A DNA stretch of 64,000 bases from Aegilops tauschii subsp. strangulata (GCF_002575655.3 NC_053041.3:121110318-121174317), one strand, 5' to 3'. Positions 34,128-46,262 are shown, counted from the first letter of the stretch. Translations and numbers: made by a program. The notes: generated by a model from the sequence alone, not told the origin.

Positions 34128-34435
34128 CGCCCATAAGCTATTTGATGAAATGCCCCATAGAAATAGAGATGGGAAGAAGATAACCATTTACTCATTGACA
34201 GGTGGGTCCCGTGTCTTGTTTGCCACATCAGTCGGTCAAACTTTTTTGTCTTCGCCACATCAGCCTGACAGGTGGGCCCTACTTGTCGGGTTCGCTGTTT
34301 TTTTGAGCAATCTCGATGATTAGTGCTCCGCGTTACTGGTTAGGCGCAGAGTTGGTGGTTTTTTGTGCCCTGGCACAAATATGGTACCAAGTTGTTACCC
34401 TAGCCCCAAGTGTGGTGGTTTTGGGTAAATAACTC
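34128..34435. repeat. Right terminal inverted repeat of the Mutator-like element
   Basis: Inverse of 22053-22350. It includes AHKLFDEMPHRN on the plus strand, a clear PPR motif, which pairs with AHNLFVEMP encoded on the minus strand in the left arm. So the captured PPR segment is part of both TIRs. Confidence 0.8.
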
Positions 34436-35150
34436 CAATAAAGGATATGGAGTAGCTCTGGAAAGCAAGATATAAGTGAAGATCACAATAGCAATAAAGA
34501 TAATGATGAAAAACAACTGCCAAGCAGGATATACAACAACTCTCTCTCCAACTTTCCAGCAGGATATACAACAACTGCCAATTTTCTGATAATTTTTTTC
34601 AAAGAATGGTACTAACTCAATCTTTCCAATGTAAAAAGAATCACTCAATTCCGAATTGATATGAGGAGTCAAAGAATTCTAAAACTGGCCTGAAAAACTG
34701 GAATAAGCTGTGTTCGCGAACTTCGGAGGGCAAAAAGACCTATTTAGAAGCCTATTTTGAGGTGCCAAATATTGAAAAAGCTTCTGCAACTAAATAGATG
34801 CGGCTCGTCGCTAGCTTTTATTTGAGTACTCGCGGAGCCAAAACGGACTTCAGATGAGGAAGTTATGCCTGTTTTACTGAACAGTGCACAAAACAGATTC
34901 CAATCCGAATTCAACTACGAGATTGAGTCTAGATAGATGCAAATTTTGTTTTTTTCTCTCTTTTTTTCCTCAATTTTTTTTCTTTCTCTCTTTTTTTTCT
35001 CTGACTTTTTTTCTCTTTTTTTTCTTTGACTTTTTTATCTCTCCCTCTTTCCAAAACAAATTAGATAAGATGCAGATTGGATCAAGCAAAGATGTGAACG
35101 ACCTCAACTATGATGAAGACAATGAACGGTGGGTAGCACATGGTGGAACT
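34436..35150 (-). other. Gypsy 5' leader, part next to LTR B
   Basis: Opens with the second copy of the 9 bp TSD (34436-34444). Non-coding on the minus strand, with a T/C-rich run at 34940-35050. The stretch next to the LTR (TATCAAGTTCCACCATGTGC on the minus strand) is where a primer-binding site would be; I cannot assign the tRNA. Confidence 0.55.
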
Positions 35151-35928
35151 TGATACAGGCGAGGGTGTCCCGATCTTTCGATGAGATGATAACTATCAAT
35201 TTGGTGGAGACGACTTTGACGATCCCACTACAATCGTGCACGACGTTGCGCCTTCGCAATCGCTAAACCAATCTACTAGGGTTACTGAGCCTGACCACGA
35301 AGGTCTATTCCTGCAAGCAATCAAAGAACGAGCAAGAATATGATAAAGCAATCTGAATATTGTGAATATATATGAAGTACTGATAATGGTGGGGTTCCGT
35401 AAGCGGTCTTGGTGTGGTCGTTGGACACAAACGAAGTACACGAAGTTGCAATGGCTAACTTTTAACTAAACAAATTCAAGGAAAAAGCTACTAGATGGAT
35501 CTACTTATATAGGAGCAAGGGGTGGCAGCCAAGGAGGTGGAAAGACGTTCCAAGGCAGATTAAAGCTAACCCTAGGTCATACAAGGCTCATGGGCCCAAG
35601 TGGAGGTGATGCAACACCTTTGGACTTGTTGTTTGGCTCGGATTCTGCTGCAGCGTCAAATTGTTTTGTCGATATCTCAATGATCCTGACGAATTTGAAG
35701 GTGAATCCAATTGGGTTGGAAAGAGCACGAAATCTATTTTCCAACAAAAAAAGAATCACCCAATTTGGAGTCCGTATGAAAAAGTTGTTCTCATTTTGAG
35801 TCGGGTATGTCTGTGCAGTCCGAATCTGAATCCAGAACGTGAGAGACTTGGACTCTATCTTCTCTTGGCTCAAAAGTGACGTGAGAGGACTTTTCGAACA
35901 GAACAAAAACTTCTCATTTTCCCTTATC
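35151..35928 (-). repeat. LTR copy B (5' LTR, truncated)
   Basis: Matches copies A and C from TGATACAGGCGAGGGTGTCC to CTTTTCCCTTATC, then stops about 190 bp early and abuts copy C after CACT. As it borders the leader, it is the 5' LTR of the gag element, with its outer end lost. Confidence 0.75.
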
Positions 35929-35932
35929 CACT

Positions 35933-36904
35933 TGATAGAGACGAGGGTGTCCCGATCTTTCGATGAGATGATAACTATCAATTTGGTGGAGACGACTTTG
36001 ACGATCCGACTACAAACGTGCACGAAGTTGCGCGTTAGCAATTGCTAAACCAATCTCCTAAGGTTACTGGCGATGCCGGAAGCACGGTCAGCCTGACCAC
36101 GAAGGTCTATTCCTGCAAGCAATCGAAGAACAAGCAAGAATATGATAAAGCAATCTGAATATTGCGAATATATATGAAGTATTGATAATGGCGGGGTTCC
36201 GTAAGCGGTCTTGGTGTGGTCGTTGGACACAAACGAAGTACACGAAGTTGCAATGGCTAACTTTTAATTAAACAAATCCCAAGGAAAAAGCTGCTAGATC
36301 GATCTACTTATATAGGAGCAAGGGGTGGCGGCCAAGGAGGTGGAAATATGTCCCAAGGCAGCCTAAAACTAACCCTATGTTGTACAAGGCTCATGGGCCC
36401 AAGTGGAGGTGATGCAACACCTTTGGACTTGTTGTTTGCCTCGGATTCTGCTGCAGCGTCAAATTGTTTCGTCAATATCTCAATGATCCAGACGAATTTG
36501 AAGGTGAATCCAATTGTGTTAGAAAGAGCACGAAATCTATCTTCCAACAAAAAAAGAATCACCCAATTTGGAGTCCGTATGAAAAAGTTGTTCGCGTTTT
36601 GAGTCAGGTATGTCTGTGCAGTCCGAATCTGAATCCAGAAGGTGAGAGACTTGGACTCTATCTTCTCTTGGCTCAAAAGTGACGTGAGAGGACTTTTTGA
36701 ACAGAACATAAACTTCTCCTTTTCCCTTATTTTCATATGTGGATTGTACAAATGTCCCATACACCTGCAATTAGACGAAATACAAAAGTGTGTGAAGTAT
36801 TTTTTGTTCTGGATAACATAAATAGATTATTGAATAGTTTGCACTAGAAATCACCTGACAAATATGCATGTATGCAATATTTTTAGTCGTATCCAAGGTA
36901 GTCA
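35933..36904 (-). repeat. LTR copy C (complete)
   Basis: A 972 bp full-length copy, beginning TGATAGAG and ending GGTAGTCA. Beyond its right end ten further bases (CTCCTCATCA) match the polypurine/pol-tail side of copy A before similarity stops, so copy C was once a 3' LTR of another copy or of a tandem arrangement. Confidence 0.75.
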
Positions 36905-37048
36905 TCTCCTCATCAGCAACAACGTGGCGCAGCTCCAGCACCGCCTCTGGACACGGCGACCGCGGTGAGCGACACGCTCATCGTCGCTAGACACGGTCGG
37001 TTTCAGTGTGCCGAGGGTGGCGTTAGTGCTGTGGCACGACCAACAGTA

Positions 37049-37271
37049 TGTTTGGTTTGTGCCCAAGGTTGCCCCATCAAAGCATTGGGTAGCCAAAACT
37101 TTGGTTGAGGTTTTGATTGCCCATGATTTGGCCGACATCGGCAAGAAAAATGAACTAGAGTTGGCTAGAGTTCATTGGCATGCCAATAAAATGGCAACCA
37201 TCCAAACAAAGACCAATCTTTGGGTCATGACCAAAATTTTGGTAAGGTGCACTTTGGCCACAATCCAAACA
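37049..37271. mobile_element. MITE-like element with TGTTTGG termini
   Basis: TGTTTGGTTTGTGCCCA at the left and the inverse of TGTTTGGATTGTGGCCA at the right (15 of 17 bases), 223 bp long. Such TGTTTGG ends are common in short hAT/CACTA-like grass MITEs. No clear target duplication was found. Confidence 0.5.
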
Positions 37272-37715
37272 CACCCCAACACCCGGCTCGTCGAGGATGC
37301 ACGGGGCGCCGGGACGCGTCCATGGAGTGGTGTAGCGCGGCCAACTGCATCCTCAGGACCTGAGACCATGCCAGGTCGTCTTGCTTTTTCAATGACATGC
37401 GTCGGTCGCATGTGAGCAAAGGGCATCTCCAACGTTGCCACGACCGCAGCTGACTACCCTGGCACACCAAAAACCCTCATCCCTCGCGCCGTCGCGTGGT
37501 GTGCTCCCAGCCGGCGCCAACTGCCCGCATTCATGCCGTTCGTCCGTTCGTCTGTATGCCGTCGTTAAGAGGCTCGGTGCCCGAGGAACCAACTCTGGCG
37601 ACTTAATGATGCACCAGGACGCTTGGCCTCACCGAAATGCGCTACTTAAAGCGGCAACGCCCAGCTAACCTCCACACCATAGCGCATCGTCCTCCTACCT
37701 GGAACCACATCCGCC

Positions 37716-37910
37716 ATGACAGCAAGCGCGAACGCTCTGCGGGAGAGCTTGTCTTCAGGGATGGAGCTCGAGGTCGCCGCCCTCGCTCAAGTCGCTGCAC
37801 AAGCGGTGGCCACGATGGTGGTCGACGACGGGAGCACCGTCAGCCACGCGTCCTACTTGCCGCCGTCCAACATCCGGCACCGCCGAGGTCGGGGACTCCT
37901 CCGAGGATGA
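37716..37910 (+). CDS. Small hypothetical ORF, 64 residues
   Basis: An Ala/Val-rich ORF (MELEVAALAQVAAQAVATMV) in a GC-rich stretch. A CTACTTAAA TATA-like box lies about 75 bp upstream, and an AATGTAATGAAAA polyadenylation-like signal lies near 38120. No family recognised. The surroundings (37600-38170) look like a short transcription unit, possibly transposon-derived. Confidence 0.2.
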   Translation: MTASANALRESLSSGMELEVAALAQVAAQAVATMVVDDGSTVSHASYLPPSNIRHRRGRGLLRG

Positions 37911-38202
37911 GTAGGGCATGGGAGGCGGCAGGGAATGGTGTGCCAACTGGCCGGTCCGTCTCCCGTGTTCTACTTTTCCTCGCCGGAGACCGCACCTTCA
38001 CTTCACGGGTTTTGAACCCTGCCCCCGTACATGGAGATCGCAGATGGAGGTCGTCGGTCGCCGTTGTAGAATAGGTTTAGGGTCGGGTTTCTTTTATTTT
38101 TCTGTCCTATAAAAGTTTGAAATGTAATGAAAATCTGCCGTGTTTGCATTAATCTCGGCCGGTGTATATGAACTTTCACAACAATATAGTATATTGTAGG
38201 AG

Positions 38203-38300
38203 TACTAGCAAGATGCCCGTGCGTTGCACGGAAGATCAAGATGTTGTGGGAGAAAAGGATGAACGAGGGAAGGCCTTATCTGCAAATGCACATTCACGCA
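38203..38300 (+). mobile_element. One-arm fragment of the foldback family
   Basis: Starts TACTAGCAAGATGCCCGTGC and follows the left arm of the 13122 element to about GGAAGGCCTTATCTGCAAAT, with an internal deletion. No matching right arm nearby. Confidence 0.6.
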
Positions 38301-38399
38301 TTTCACATTTTTCTACATCTATGGGAACCAATGAAAGGGTTAACGTAAATTGCCTCTCTGTCTCCTCCCCTGATTTTCATGGTGGTGGGCCCCTCCCTC

Positions 38400-39160
38400 C
38401 CCCCAATCTACAATCAACAGCTCACACATCTCACATTATGTTAATTATGTAACTGGACAGCGTAGGTGTAGCATTACTCGTCCTAAAAACCCAACTAAGC
38501 CAACCTCCCAGCATATCGCGCGGGAAAAGACCCGGCCGTGCTGTTTTAGTCGGGATTACCGGATTACTAGTAGTAGTATCGATGGATCGCGCGAAGCAAC
38601 AAGTTTTTTTTTGAGGGGGCGAAGCACCTAGTTTAAAAGGAAAAAAGGCGGTACACTCACAGCACCCCTGTCGCGGTCGCATTGCACCCCACACAGGTTC
38701 GGTCCTGCACACGGCTCACGCAAACGGAACACGCTTCGGCTTGCCTCTTCACTGACATGTGGGACTGCACTTGGAGAAACCGACCATGCGCCAAACTCCC
38801 CCCGCCCACCGCGCGAAAATCCTCCCCCCCCACCCAAAAATTCCCCCCAAATCCTAAATTCAACCGCCCTTCGGCCAACTAGCCAATAATATTCCCCAAA
38901 CCCCCCTTCCCCCGTCCCCCTCCACTCCATTCGCTCCGCCAAAGCCGCCCTCCCCGCCACGCCGATACGTCGGCGCCGCGGTTCGTCGAGGGGACGCACG
39001 GCGATTCTCTCGCTCCCACAGTACGCTATCATAGACTGCCGTCCTCTAGCCGCGCCGCCACCGCTGGCGACATTCTTGTGGAGGCGCACGGCGGTCAGCG
39101 CCGCCACCGCTGGCGACGTTCCTGTGGAGACGCACGGCGGTCAGCTTCTCCCACGGTACG
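38400..39160 (+). promoter_or_regulatory. GC-rich promoter-like sequence
   Basis: Shares GCGCGGGAAAA..GTATCGATGGATCG with 14423-14480, and TGTCGCGGTCGCAYTGCACCC with 16100-16120. It is followed by a C-rich stretch and a short tandem duplication (39045-39145, CGCCGCCACCGCTGGCGACR). It lies upstream of the CACTA transposase pseudogene at 39698. The minus-strand ORFs here have no domain. Confidence 0.35.
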
Positions 39161-39697
39161 CGCATTCTAGACTGAGGCCCCGTGCATGTCGGTGTAGCGC
39201 TGAATGTTAGCTGATAGGCGTTGTTAATCTCACTGTTTGCCGAAGTAGTTTACAGTCAATATGCTCTGCTTAAGAAGCTTCCTTGCCCTATTCTGCCCTC
39301 AATCTGCTTAGCTGAGATGGCATGCCAAGGCCGATTAGTTGCTAAAGTATCCTGCCATATATTTATTGTGAGGTAGATTGCCATGGTCTAGTAGCACATC
39401 TGTTAGGTGAAATAGCTGTACACCGTTTTATACTCGATCTTTGTTGCTGCGATGGCCTTCGATAGTTCGATAGCTGTGTGCTCGGCCTCATTGACTGCTG
39501 AAACAGCCTGCCATAATTTAGCACTCAAATCTGTTTGCTGAATTAGCTTTACATATATTTCGTTACTTAGATCTGCTCGTCCAAATATCTTGCCATAGCT
39601 TTAGACATCGACCTAGGTATTTTCTTCTGGACTTCATAAAAAGCATATATGTTTTCCTGTAATATCTAGTAGATGAACTAATTTGTATGTCTAACAG

Positions 39698-42600
39698 ATG
39701 GACAGGACTTGGATAGCTTCTGCTCGAATATTCTCCGCTGCATATGTCGATGGGGTTGAAAACTTCATGAACTTTATCAGAGCTGAGTACGGTGGTCCGA
39801 AATCAGATGTGCTCTGCCCGTGTAGCAGTTGTATGAATTCAGTTACAAGACCGCAGTCAACTGTGCAAAATCATCTACACTTGTATGGGATGTTGGTCAC
39901 ATATACTAGGTGGGTTCATCATGGTGAACCTGTGAACGTCAATGTTATTGACTACGTGGGAGCAGCAGCTCACCATCTTGATCTGCCTGATGCTCGGGTG
40001 GAAGAGGAGGAGGTGGTGGCGGAGCCAGTGAGTTTGACCAACATTGAAACAATGCTACGAAATGCTCGTGCATTCCGTGAACTTTCACCTGCAGAAGAAA
40101 ACGGTGGGCCCGCATGTTGGAACAATGCAACATGGGTGCCACCCCAGGAAATAAGCTGTCAGTATTCTCAGCTATGGTCACCTTTCTTCAGGTGAAGACA
40201 TCTGAGTGGATGACCAACAAATCATTCGATGCGATGTTGGCTACTTTTCGCAAAGCTTACCCAGATGCGTCTGAGCTGCCACACACCTACAGTAAAATGA
40301 AGAATTTCCTTCGTGCAGTTGGAATTGGATATGATATGATCCATGTTTGTAAGAATAATTGTGTTCTGTTCCGGAAGGATTATGCCAACTTAAGTGAATG
40401 CCCGAAATGCAAATCATCAAGATGGAAAGATGGCGATGCTGTGAAGAGGATTCCTCATAATGTTCTGAGACATTTTCCAATTACACCAAGATTGCAGAGG
40501 TTGTTTCATGATGCTAAAACAAGAGAGGATGTACTGTGGCATTCTAGGAACGAGGAGTACAGAGATCAGAATGTAATGAGCCATCCATCACATGGTAGTG
40601 AGTGGAAAAGCTTCAATCGGAAGCACGAAAAGTCTGCTGCTGACCCGAGAAACATTAGACTTGGCTTAGCTTCAGATGGATTTAACCCATTTGGCCACCA
40701 GAGCGCCACATATAGCATGTGGCCAATGCTTGTTACCCCTTACAACATGCCTCCAAATGTCTGCACCAAAGAATCAAACTACATGATGGCCTTGCTCATC
40801 CCAGGTCCAAAAAGTCCTGGAAAGGATTTTGATTTGTTCATGGAGCCTCTTGTGGAGGAACTTCAATAGCTATGGAGGGGTGTTCTCACTCGAGACCTAT
40901 ATAGCAGCCCACCAGCCGATTTCTTTCTGTGTGCTGTTATAATTTGGTGCATCCATGATTATCCGGCTTTGGGCACTATGTCAGGGTGAACGACACATGG
41001 TTACAATGCATGTGTTCGCTGTGATAGGAATCCGCTGTCATACGCAATACTTAGCCAGATCTGTTACATTGGACACCGCCGTTTCCTTGCCAAGGACAAG
41101 CCGCATCCTAGAAAATACCGAAGACATGTGTTCAATGCAAAGCACGAAAATTGTGAAGCACCAAAGAGGCTCATCGCCGATGAGTTGCAAGTGGAATTAG
41201 AGAAGGTCAGGCATATTACACCAGGAAACCATCCTGATAATGGTAGCGGGAAAAGGAAGCGTGGCAGGGCAGAAGAGAGATTATTGTTTACCCGCCGGTC
41301 CACTTTGTGGGACTTGGGGTATTGGAAAGATTTGGATCTGCGGCATAATCTTGATGTGATGCACATCAAGAAAATATATGTGACAGCATTATCGGCACAC
41401 TTCTTAATATTGAAGGCAAGACGAAAGATACCTTAAAATCTAGGATTGATTTGACACACCTGGGTATCAGACAGGATTTGCAGGTGCAAGATGAAGGTAA
41501 ACCATGGGATATGGCACCAGCTGTGTACGTCTTGGACAAGGTAAAAAGAAAATAATTCTGCGAGGTCCTGTCACGTGTGAGATTCCCACATGGATTTGCT
41601 TCCAACCCTAAAAGGAGAGTCAGTGTAGATGGAGACAAGGTACAAGGGTTAAAAACTCATGATTGCCACATCCTACTTCAAAGGGTTTTACCTGTTATCC
41701 TTAGAGGATTGGGCCGCCCTGACTTATACAGAGCAGTTCCAGAGTTGGGACAATTCTTCAGGGAACTCTGAAGTAGAAATATCAGGATAGATGCTTTTGA
41801 GCGTCTTAGAGACAACATACCAACTATCCTATGCGACCTTGAGAAGATATATCCTCCAGCCTTCTTTGATGTGATGGTGCATTTGGCTGTTCATCTACCT
41901 GATGAGGCACTACTTAGAGGTCCAGTACAGTATGGCTGGATGTACCCTATTGAAAGGCAGCTAGGCACTTTCAAGGGCTAAGTTAGGAACGGAGCTAGAC
42001 CCGAGGGTTCCATGGCAGAGGCCTACATTGCTACAGAAGCGTTGACATTCTGCTCAAAATACATTGAAACAGCTGATCAGCTTAGCAAAGACGTGGATGA
42101 AGACAATCCCGGGCTCAATGTTTTTGATTATTCTGTTCGAGTTACGGGGAAGAGTCGACAAGAGGACAAACCTAAAGATTTGGACAAAATGGTTTGGTAT
42201 GTGTTGAATAACTGTCCTGAGATACTACCTTATATCAAGTAAGTGCTAAGTGCTGCAGCTTATACATCGTAATCTACTAAACTTGCAGCACATTCTTATA
42301 TATTTAGATGTTTGATGCGATCACTATGTTGTGCAGCATCTACAAAAAGGATTTACTGCCGCAAAATCCAAGAAACATTGACAAACTGGTTATGGCAGGA
42401 TTTGCGAAATGGTTCAAGAGCCATGTAAGCTTTTGAATTGCACTGTCAGTTTTTATAATATATTGAGTACATAAGATGATCAGCTTGTCTATTTTCTAAC
42501 CATAGGTTAAGAAGATGCGGGAGGATGGGTAGGCAGTTGATGATGCCCTTTACTCACTAGCAATGGGTCCTGATACTCGGGTAAGACATTATGAATCTTG

Positions 42601-43209
42601 CGTTGTTGGAGATGTGCGCTACAAGACCCTTGCACGAGACGAAGGCAGGAAGACACAAAACAGTGCCATCATGAGCATGGATACGTATGACAAAGAGACA
42701 ACTGAAATGTATGCTAAGATAACATACATTGTTCAGTTGCAGTATATCTCCAGTTTCGAGGATCATCGGTGTGTGGTTCTGTTGTGCTGTTGTTGGTATA
42801 ACCTGTTTTCCAGGACCGCAAAACCCAAAGCTGATGATTATTTCAAATCCATCAATGTCAAGGCGGCGTACCAGACCAACGAGCCTTTTATTTTGGCAAA
42901 TCAAGCAACACAGATATTTTTATTGGAAGACACATTTGCACTAGCGATGACTGGAGAGTAGTGCAAAGGTTTGAGCAGAGGAATTCGTTTATTGAAGTTG
43001 CACAACAAGATGATGCTTACACTGCTCCTGATGTACAAGATAACACAGATGTTCCTAATATCTTTGAGAACCATCACGTCAATGACGTCGGCGAAAAGAT
43101 TGCCGGTCGTGTTGTGGATATACAAGAGTTGATCAAGAAGAAGCCAACGTTCGAGGACGTTGAGGACGAAGAAGATGATGACACCGTGGGGAATTATGAT
43201 TCAGACTGA
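39698..43209 (+). pseudogene. Second CACTA transposase (Transposase_21), heavily mutated
   Basis: The order of domains is complete. Transpos_assoc: MDRTWIASARIFSAAYVDGV and CPCSSCMNS. Transposase_21: CPKCKSSRW, LGLASDGFNPFG, LIPGPKSPGKDFDLF and LRHNLDVMHIKK. DUF4218: LKTHDCHILLQRVLPVIL. A DUF4216 remnant lies near 42550-42960 and an acidic tail ends at 43209. Breaks: a frameshift near 40105-40150, TAG at 40867, TGA near 40987, a one-base shift near 41375, and stops near 41551 and 41770. It is divergent from the transposase at 25717 and belongs to a different CACTA lineage. No element termini are found around it. Confidence 0.85.
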
Positions 43210-43812
43210 TACACATGGCGAAGATGTTGACGCTGCTGCTGCGGATGATGATTACATTGCTTTTGTCGTATTTGCCTGTCAGAAGACATTTTTTTATCTA
43301 CTATGTGAAATTGTGTTAGCTATGACAACTGAAACCTGATGAACATGTTGTTTTGTATTTTCCTGTGAGAACATCACTTGTTATGTATGCTGATTTGTGT
43401 TTGGTGATTGTATGACGACTAAAACATGATGACATTGTTGTTTAGTTGTACTCATATTTGGCGGTGAAACTTGAATTTGATGACATTGTTTGCTGTTGGA
43501 CTGCAATTTGCTCGACGTCTTCGAATGAGAACAAAGCTGACCCGACATGTCCTCTGCTAATTTATTTATTTATTTATTACCAAAAGGGCCTCTGCTATTT
43601 ATTTATTTATGAGCAAAAGCTGACCCAGCCTGCTACACAGGTTTCATTCATTACTAGTTTCAGCAAAGTGCTCATGTCATAGCCACTGAATACATCACGA
43701 GTGCTACATACACTTCAAATAAAGAGACAATCATCCTACAGAGCACATCGATTTTGCCCATTATCTTCACAAGCTCTTTCATCTCCTCATTGTTGTCAAG
43801 GCCGTTTAGCAG
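43210..43812. other. AT-rich spacer and 3' region of the GRF gene
   Basis: Contains a TTTATTTATTTATTT run near 43560. The minus strand from 43812 leftwards continues the GRF gene frame past its stop for about 46 codons (EEMKELVKIM), so part of this is former coding sequence. Confidence 0.45.
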
Positions 43813-44351
43813 CTATTGCTTGGCCATGATCAGAGGAACTGCATCTTTAACCTTCTGCTCTGCATCTTCCTCTTCTGCCGTTCCTTCAGTTACTTGTCCA
43901 ACACCCCAACCTGCTCGTATTGGGATTCCTCGGCTAACCAAATAATCGGCATAGTTGCACTCCCCCACATCAACAACTTCCCAGAAATACAAATCACACG
44001 AATCTTCCCTTTTCTGCACGAATCAAATTGGAAGATCATCAACCAAACTATTAAAAAATCAGCAACTGAAAGCAGCAGAACAACACTTAAACATATTATT
44101 ACCCAATGATTCGGGCATTTGTAGAAGACTCGGCCAGGGTTGAGGATTGTGGTTGAGACGCGACGGATGACTCTGCGTGATTTGCAGCAGTGGCACCACA
44201 CCAACGGCAGCGGGTTGCGATGAGCAACCGGCTGCAGTGCGCGTGCCGGCGGGGTTGTGATAAGACCCACATGCAATGGTACGGGTGGCGACTTGGCGCA
44301 TATTTGGTTGTTGCCTGCTGAAGAGCAGGTGGACGAGCAGCCAGCGGACAT
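43813..44351 (-). CDS. GRF-type zinc-finger protein
   Basis: Two exons, 44103-44351 and 43813-44013, joined in phase 0 (donor GTAATA, acceptor TGCAG), 149 residues. Residues of about 50-110 carry WCHCCKSRRVIRRVSTTILN followed by PGRVFYKC, the Cys pattern and N-P-G-R-x-F-Y-x-C signature of the GRF zinc finger; the domain continues in exon 2 with CDLYFWE. GRF fingers bind single-stranded DNA in several eukaryotic proteins. Small GRF proteins are very numerous in Triticeae, often near transposons. The stop after IMAKQ is followed by a further open helix-like stretch in the same frame, so a premature TAG may have shortened it. The start codon is chosen at the MSAG Met; the frame is open 27 codons upstream. 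Confidence 0.62.
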
Positions 44352-44685
44352 GGTTGCCACGGCCAGATCTTCTGTTGCTAGACAGAGTAAGTAGAGAAGA
44401 GGAGAAGCGAACATTGGATATGTCAGTTTCATTACTTGCAGAGTAGCATAGCACCATATATAGTCATAGTCTAGGTTTGGATTCGAACCAGCTACAGGAG
44501 CACGTCTCTCTTTTTTCTAAAACTCAGCAACGTCTCTTTACCGGTACACTAGCTTGTTATGTACGCCTTCTCAAGTCTTTGATTCCTCCACCTGACATTT
44601 GGGACCCACCGGAAGGGCCTCTGTATTTCGCGAAAAAACGTGCCCCCCGCTGACAGGACGGACCCACCAGCTATCTTCGCATGCA

Positions 44686-46262
44686 AGGAAGTGACTCCTT
44701 ATTACGCGCAAAAAAATGAATACTCCCCCTGCCAGCTGGAACCCAGCATCGTGTGAGGCTGACTTGTGGGCCTACCAAGTTGACGGGGACGGAGGGCTTT
44801 GTCAACTTAGTCAATATGAACGATTCTGCTCAAGTTACCGTACGATGTTCATCCAACGGCAGTAGTGCTTCTTCAACCTTTGGTCTTCTTCCTCCAGCCG
44901 CCCAAACCAGTGTCGGTCGTGCCGCGTGCTCCTGCCTCCCGGTGGCCGGCTGTGATGCCGCGGAGGCCTCACCACCACCTACTACTCCCACCGCTGGCCA
45001 GGGCATCCCTCTACTCACCCACACCCCTTGTTATTCTGTGGCGACGGCAGCCTCACACCGTAGCCAAACCAGTGAACTCTCGTACTCCTATCGGCGTGGG
45101 CATCCACTGCCGCGTCTTCCCCGGCTCCGTGTCGTCCCCTTCCTAGGCCTCGCCGTCGTTCACCGCCTTGGTGCTCTCGGCGCGGCGTGGTCAATGTGGT
45201 CAACGACCGACTTCCATCGGAAGAGTACTGTACGTGGAGAGGCTGACAGCTGGGTCCACGGCCGCAGCTGGGTTCACGGCCACAGCCCAATTTTTTTGTG
45301 ATTTTCCAAGTAAGTCGCTTTGTCAGGCCTGTTGAGCTGCAAATCTTTCAAGACAAGGAGAGCTTCATTCGGCTGGCCGAGAAAATGGCCTTTCAGTAAT
45401 GAGAAATGGGCTGTACATTTTTAAAACACATCAAACCGGCTATTAGTTTCAAATTTCTTTTTATCATTTTGAGATTTTAAATTGCATCGATTTTTATGCA
45501 TGGACAATTTGCTGGATTTTATATTGATATGCATTTATTTTCAAAATCAGTTTGAATGTGACTCGAAATTTCGGGATTAAAAACAGTTCGGACCGCACCG
45601 AAATATGCAAAATTCGTATAATTTTTTAACTGTGGCCACAATATGGGCTGTAATGCTAACAAAAAGAATATGGGCTCCAAAAAACCTTAAGAATTAGCAA
45701 ATGGGCTGTAAATTATTAGAAATAATGGCAGATGGGTTTTCCACAGATTTGAGGCTTTCCTAAAAAAAGGTTGACGCGCAAGCAGTGACTGTTGGATGTC
45801 CATCCAATGGCCGCTGTGCTTGTTCAATCTCTTCTCTTCCTGCTCCAGCCACTCAAACAAGCGCCGGCGGGACTGCCTGCTCTCTCCTCCCCGCGGCCGG
45901 CTGTGCTGCCGCGCAGGCCTCACCGCCACACCGTACTCCCATCGCTGGCCTAGCCATCCCTCTACTCACCCACACCTGCTGTTATTCTCCGGCGACGTCA
46001 GACGAACCAGTAAACCCTCGTACAGTCGTACTCCCGTCCGCGTGGGAAACAACTGCCGAGTCTTCCCTGCCTCCGTGTCGTTCCCTTCCTAGGCCTCGCC
46101 GTCGTCCACCGCCCTGGTGCTCTCGGCGCGGCCTGGTCAACATGGTCAACGACTGACATGCATCTGAAGTGGACTGTACGTGGAGAGGCTAACAGCTGGT
46201 CCACGGCCGCACGCAAGGAAATGCCTCCTTATTACGCGCAAAATAATGATTCCTCCACCTGA
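44686..46262 (+). repeat. Roughly 1 kb tandem duplication (promoter-like unit)
   Basis: 44810-45275 and 45785-46212 are diverged copies, sharing GGCCGGCTGTGMTGCCGCG, CATCCCTCTACTCACCCACA and CCTAGGCCTCGCCGTCG, with the same order and spacing. The block AAGGAARTGMCTCCTTATTA found before copy 1 (44690) returns after copy 2 (46210), so a third unit once followed. ORFs in the copies lie in different frames, which argues against coding. Confidence 0.65.

Larger units (their letters stand above)
22053..34435. mobile_element. Mutator-like element (Pack-MULE type) interrupted by a CACTA element
   Basis: Bounded by long terminal inverted repeats beginning GAGTTATTTACCCAAAACCA and by a perfect 9 bp TSD. 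The TIRs are imperfect over roughly 230-300 bp (left 22053-22350, right about 34128-34435), with strong blocks such as CCACACTTGGGGCTAGGGTA and TAGGCGCARAGTTGGTGG. Removing the CACTA insertion plus one ATG leaves a 1,354 bp element with no transposase. It carries GC-rich gene-derived sequence including pentatricopeptide-repeat-like peptides, so it looks like a gene-fragment-capturing, non-autonomous MULE. It sits in the leader of the gypsy element. Confidence 0.88.
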
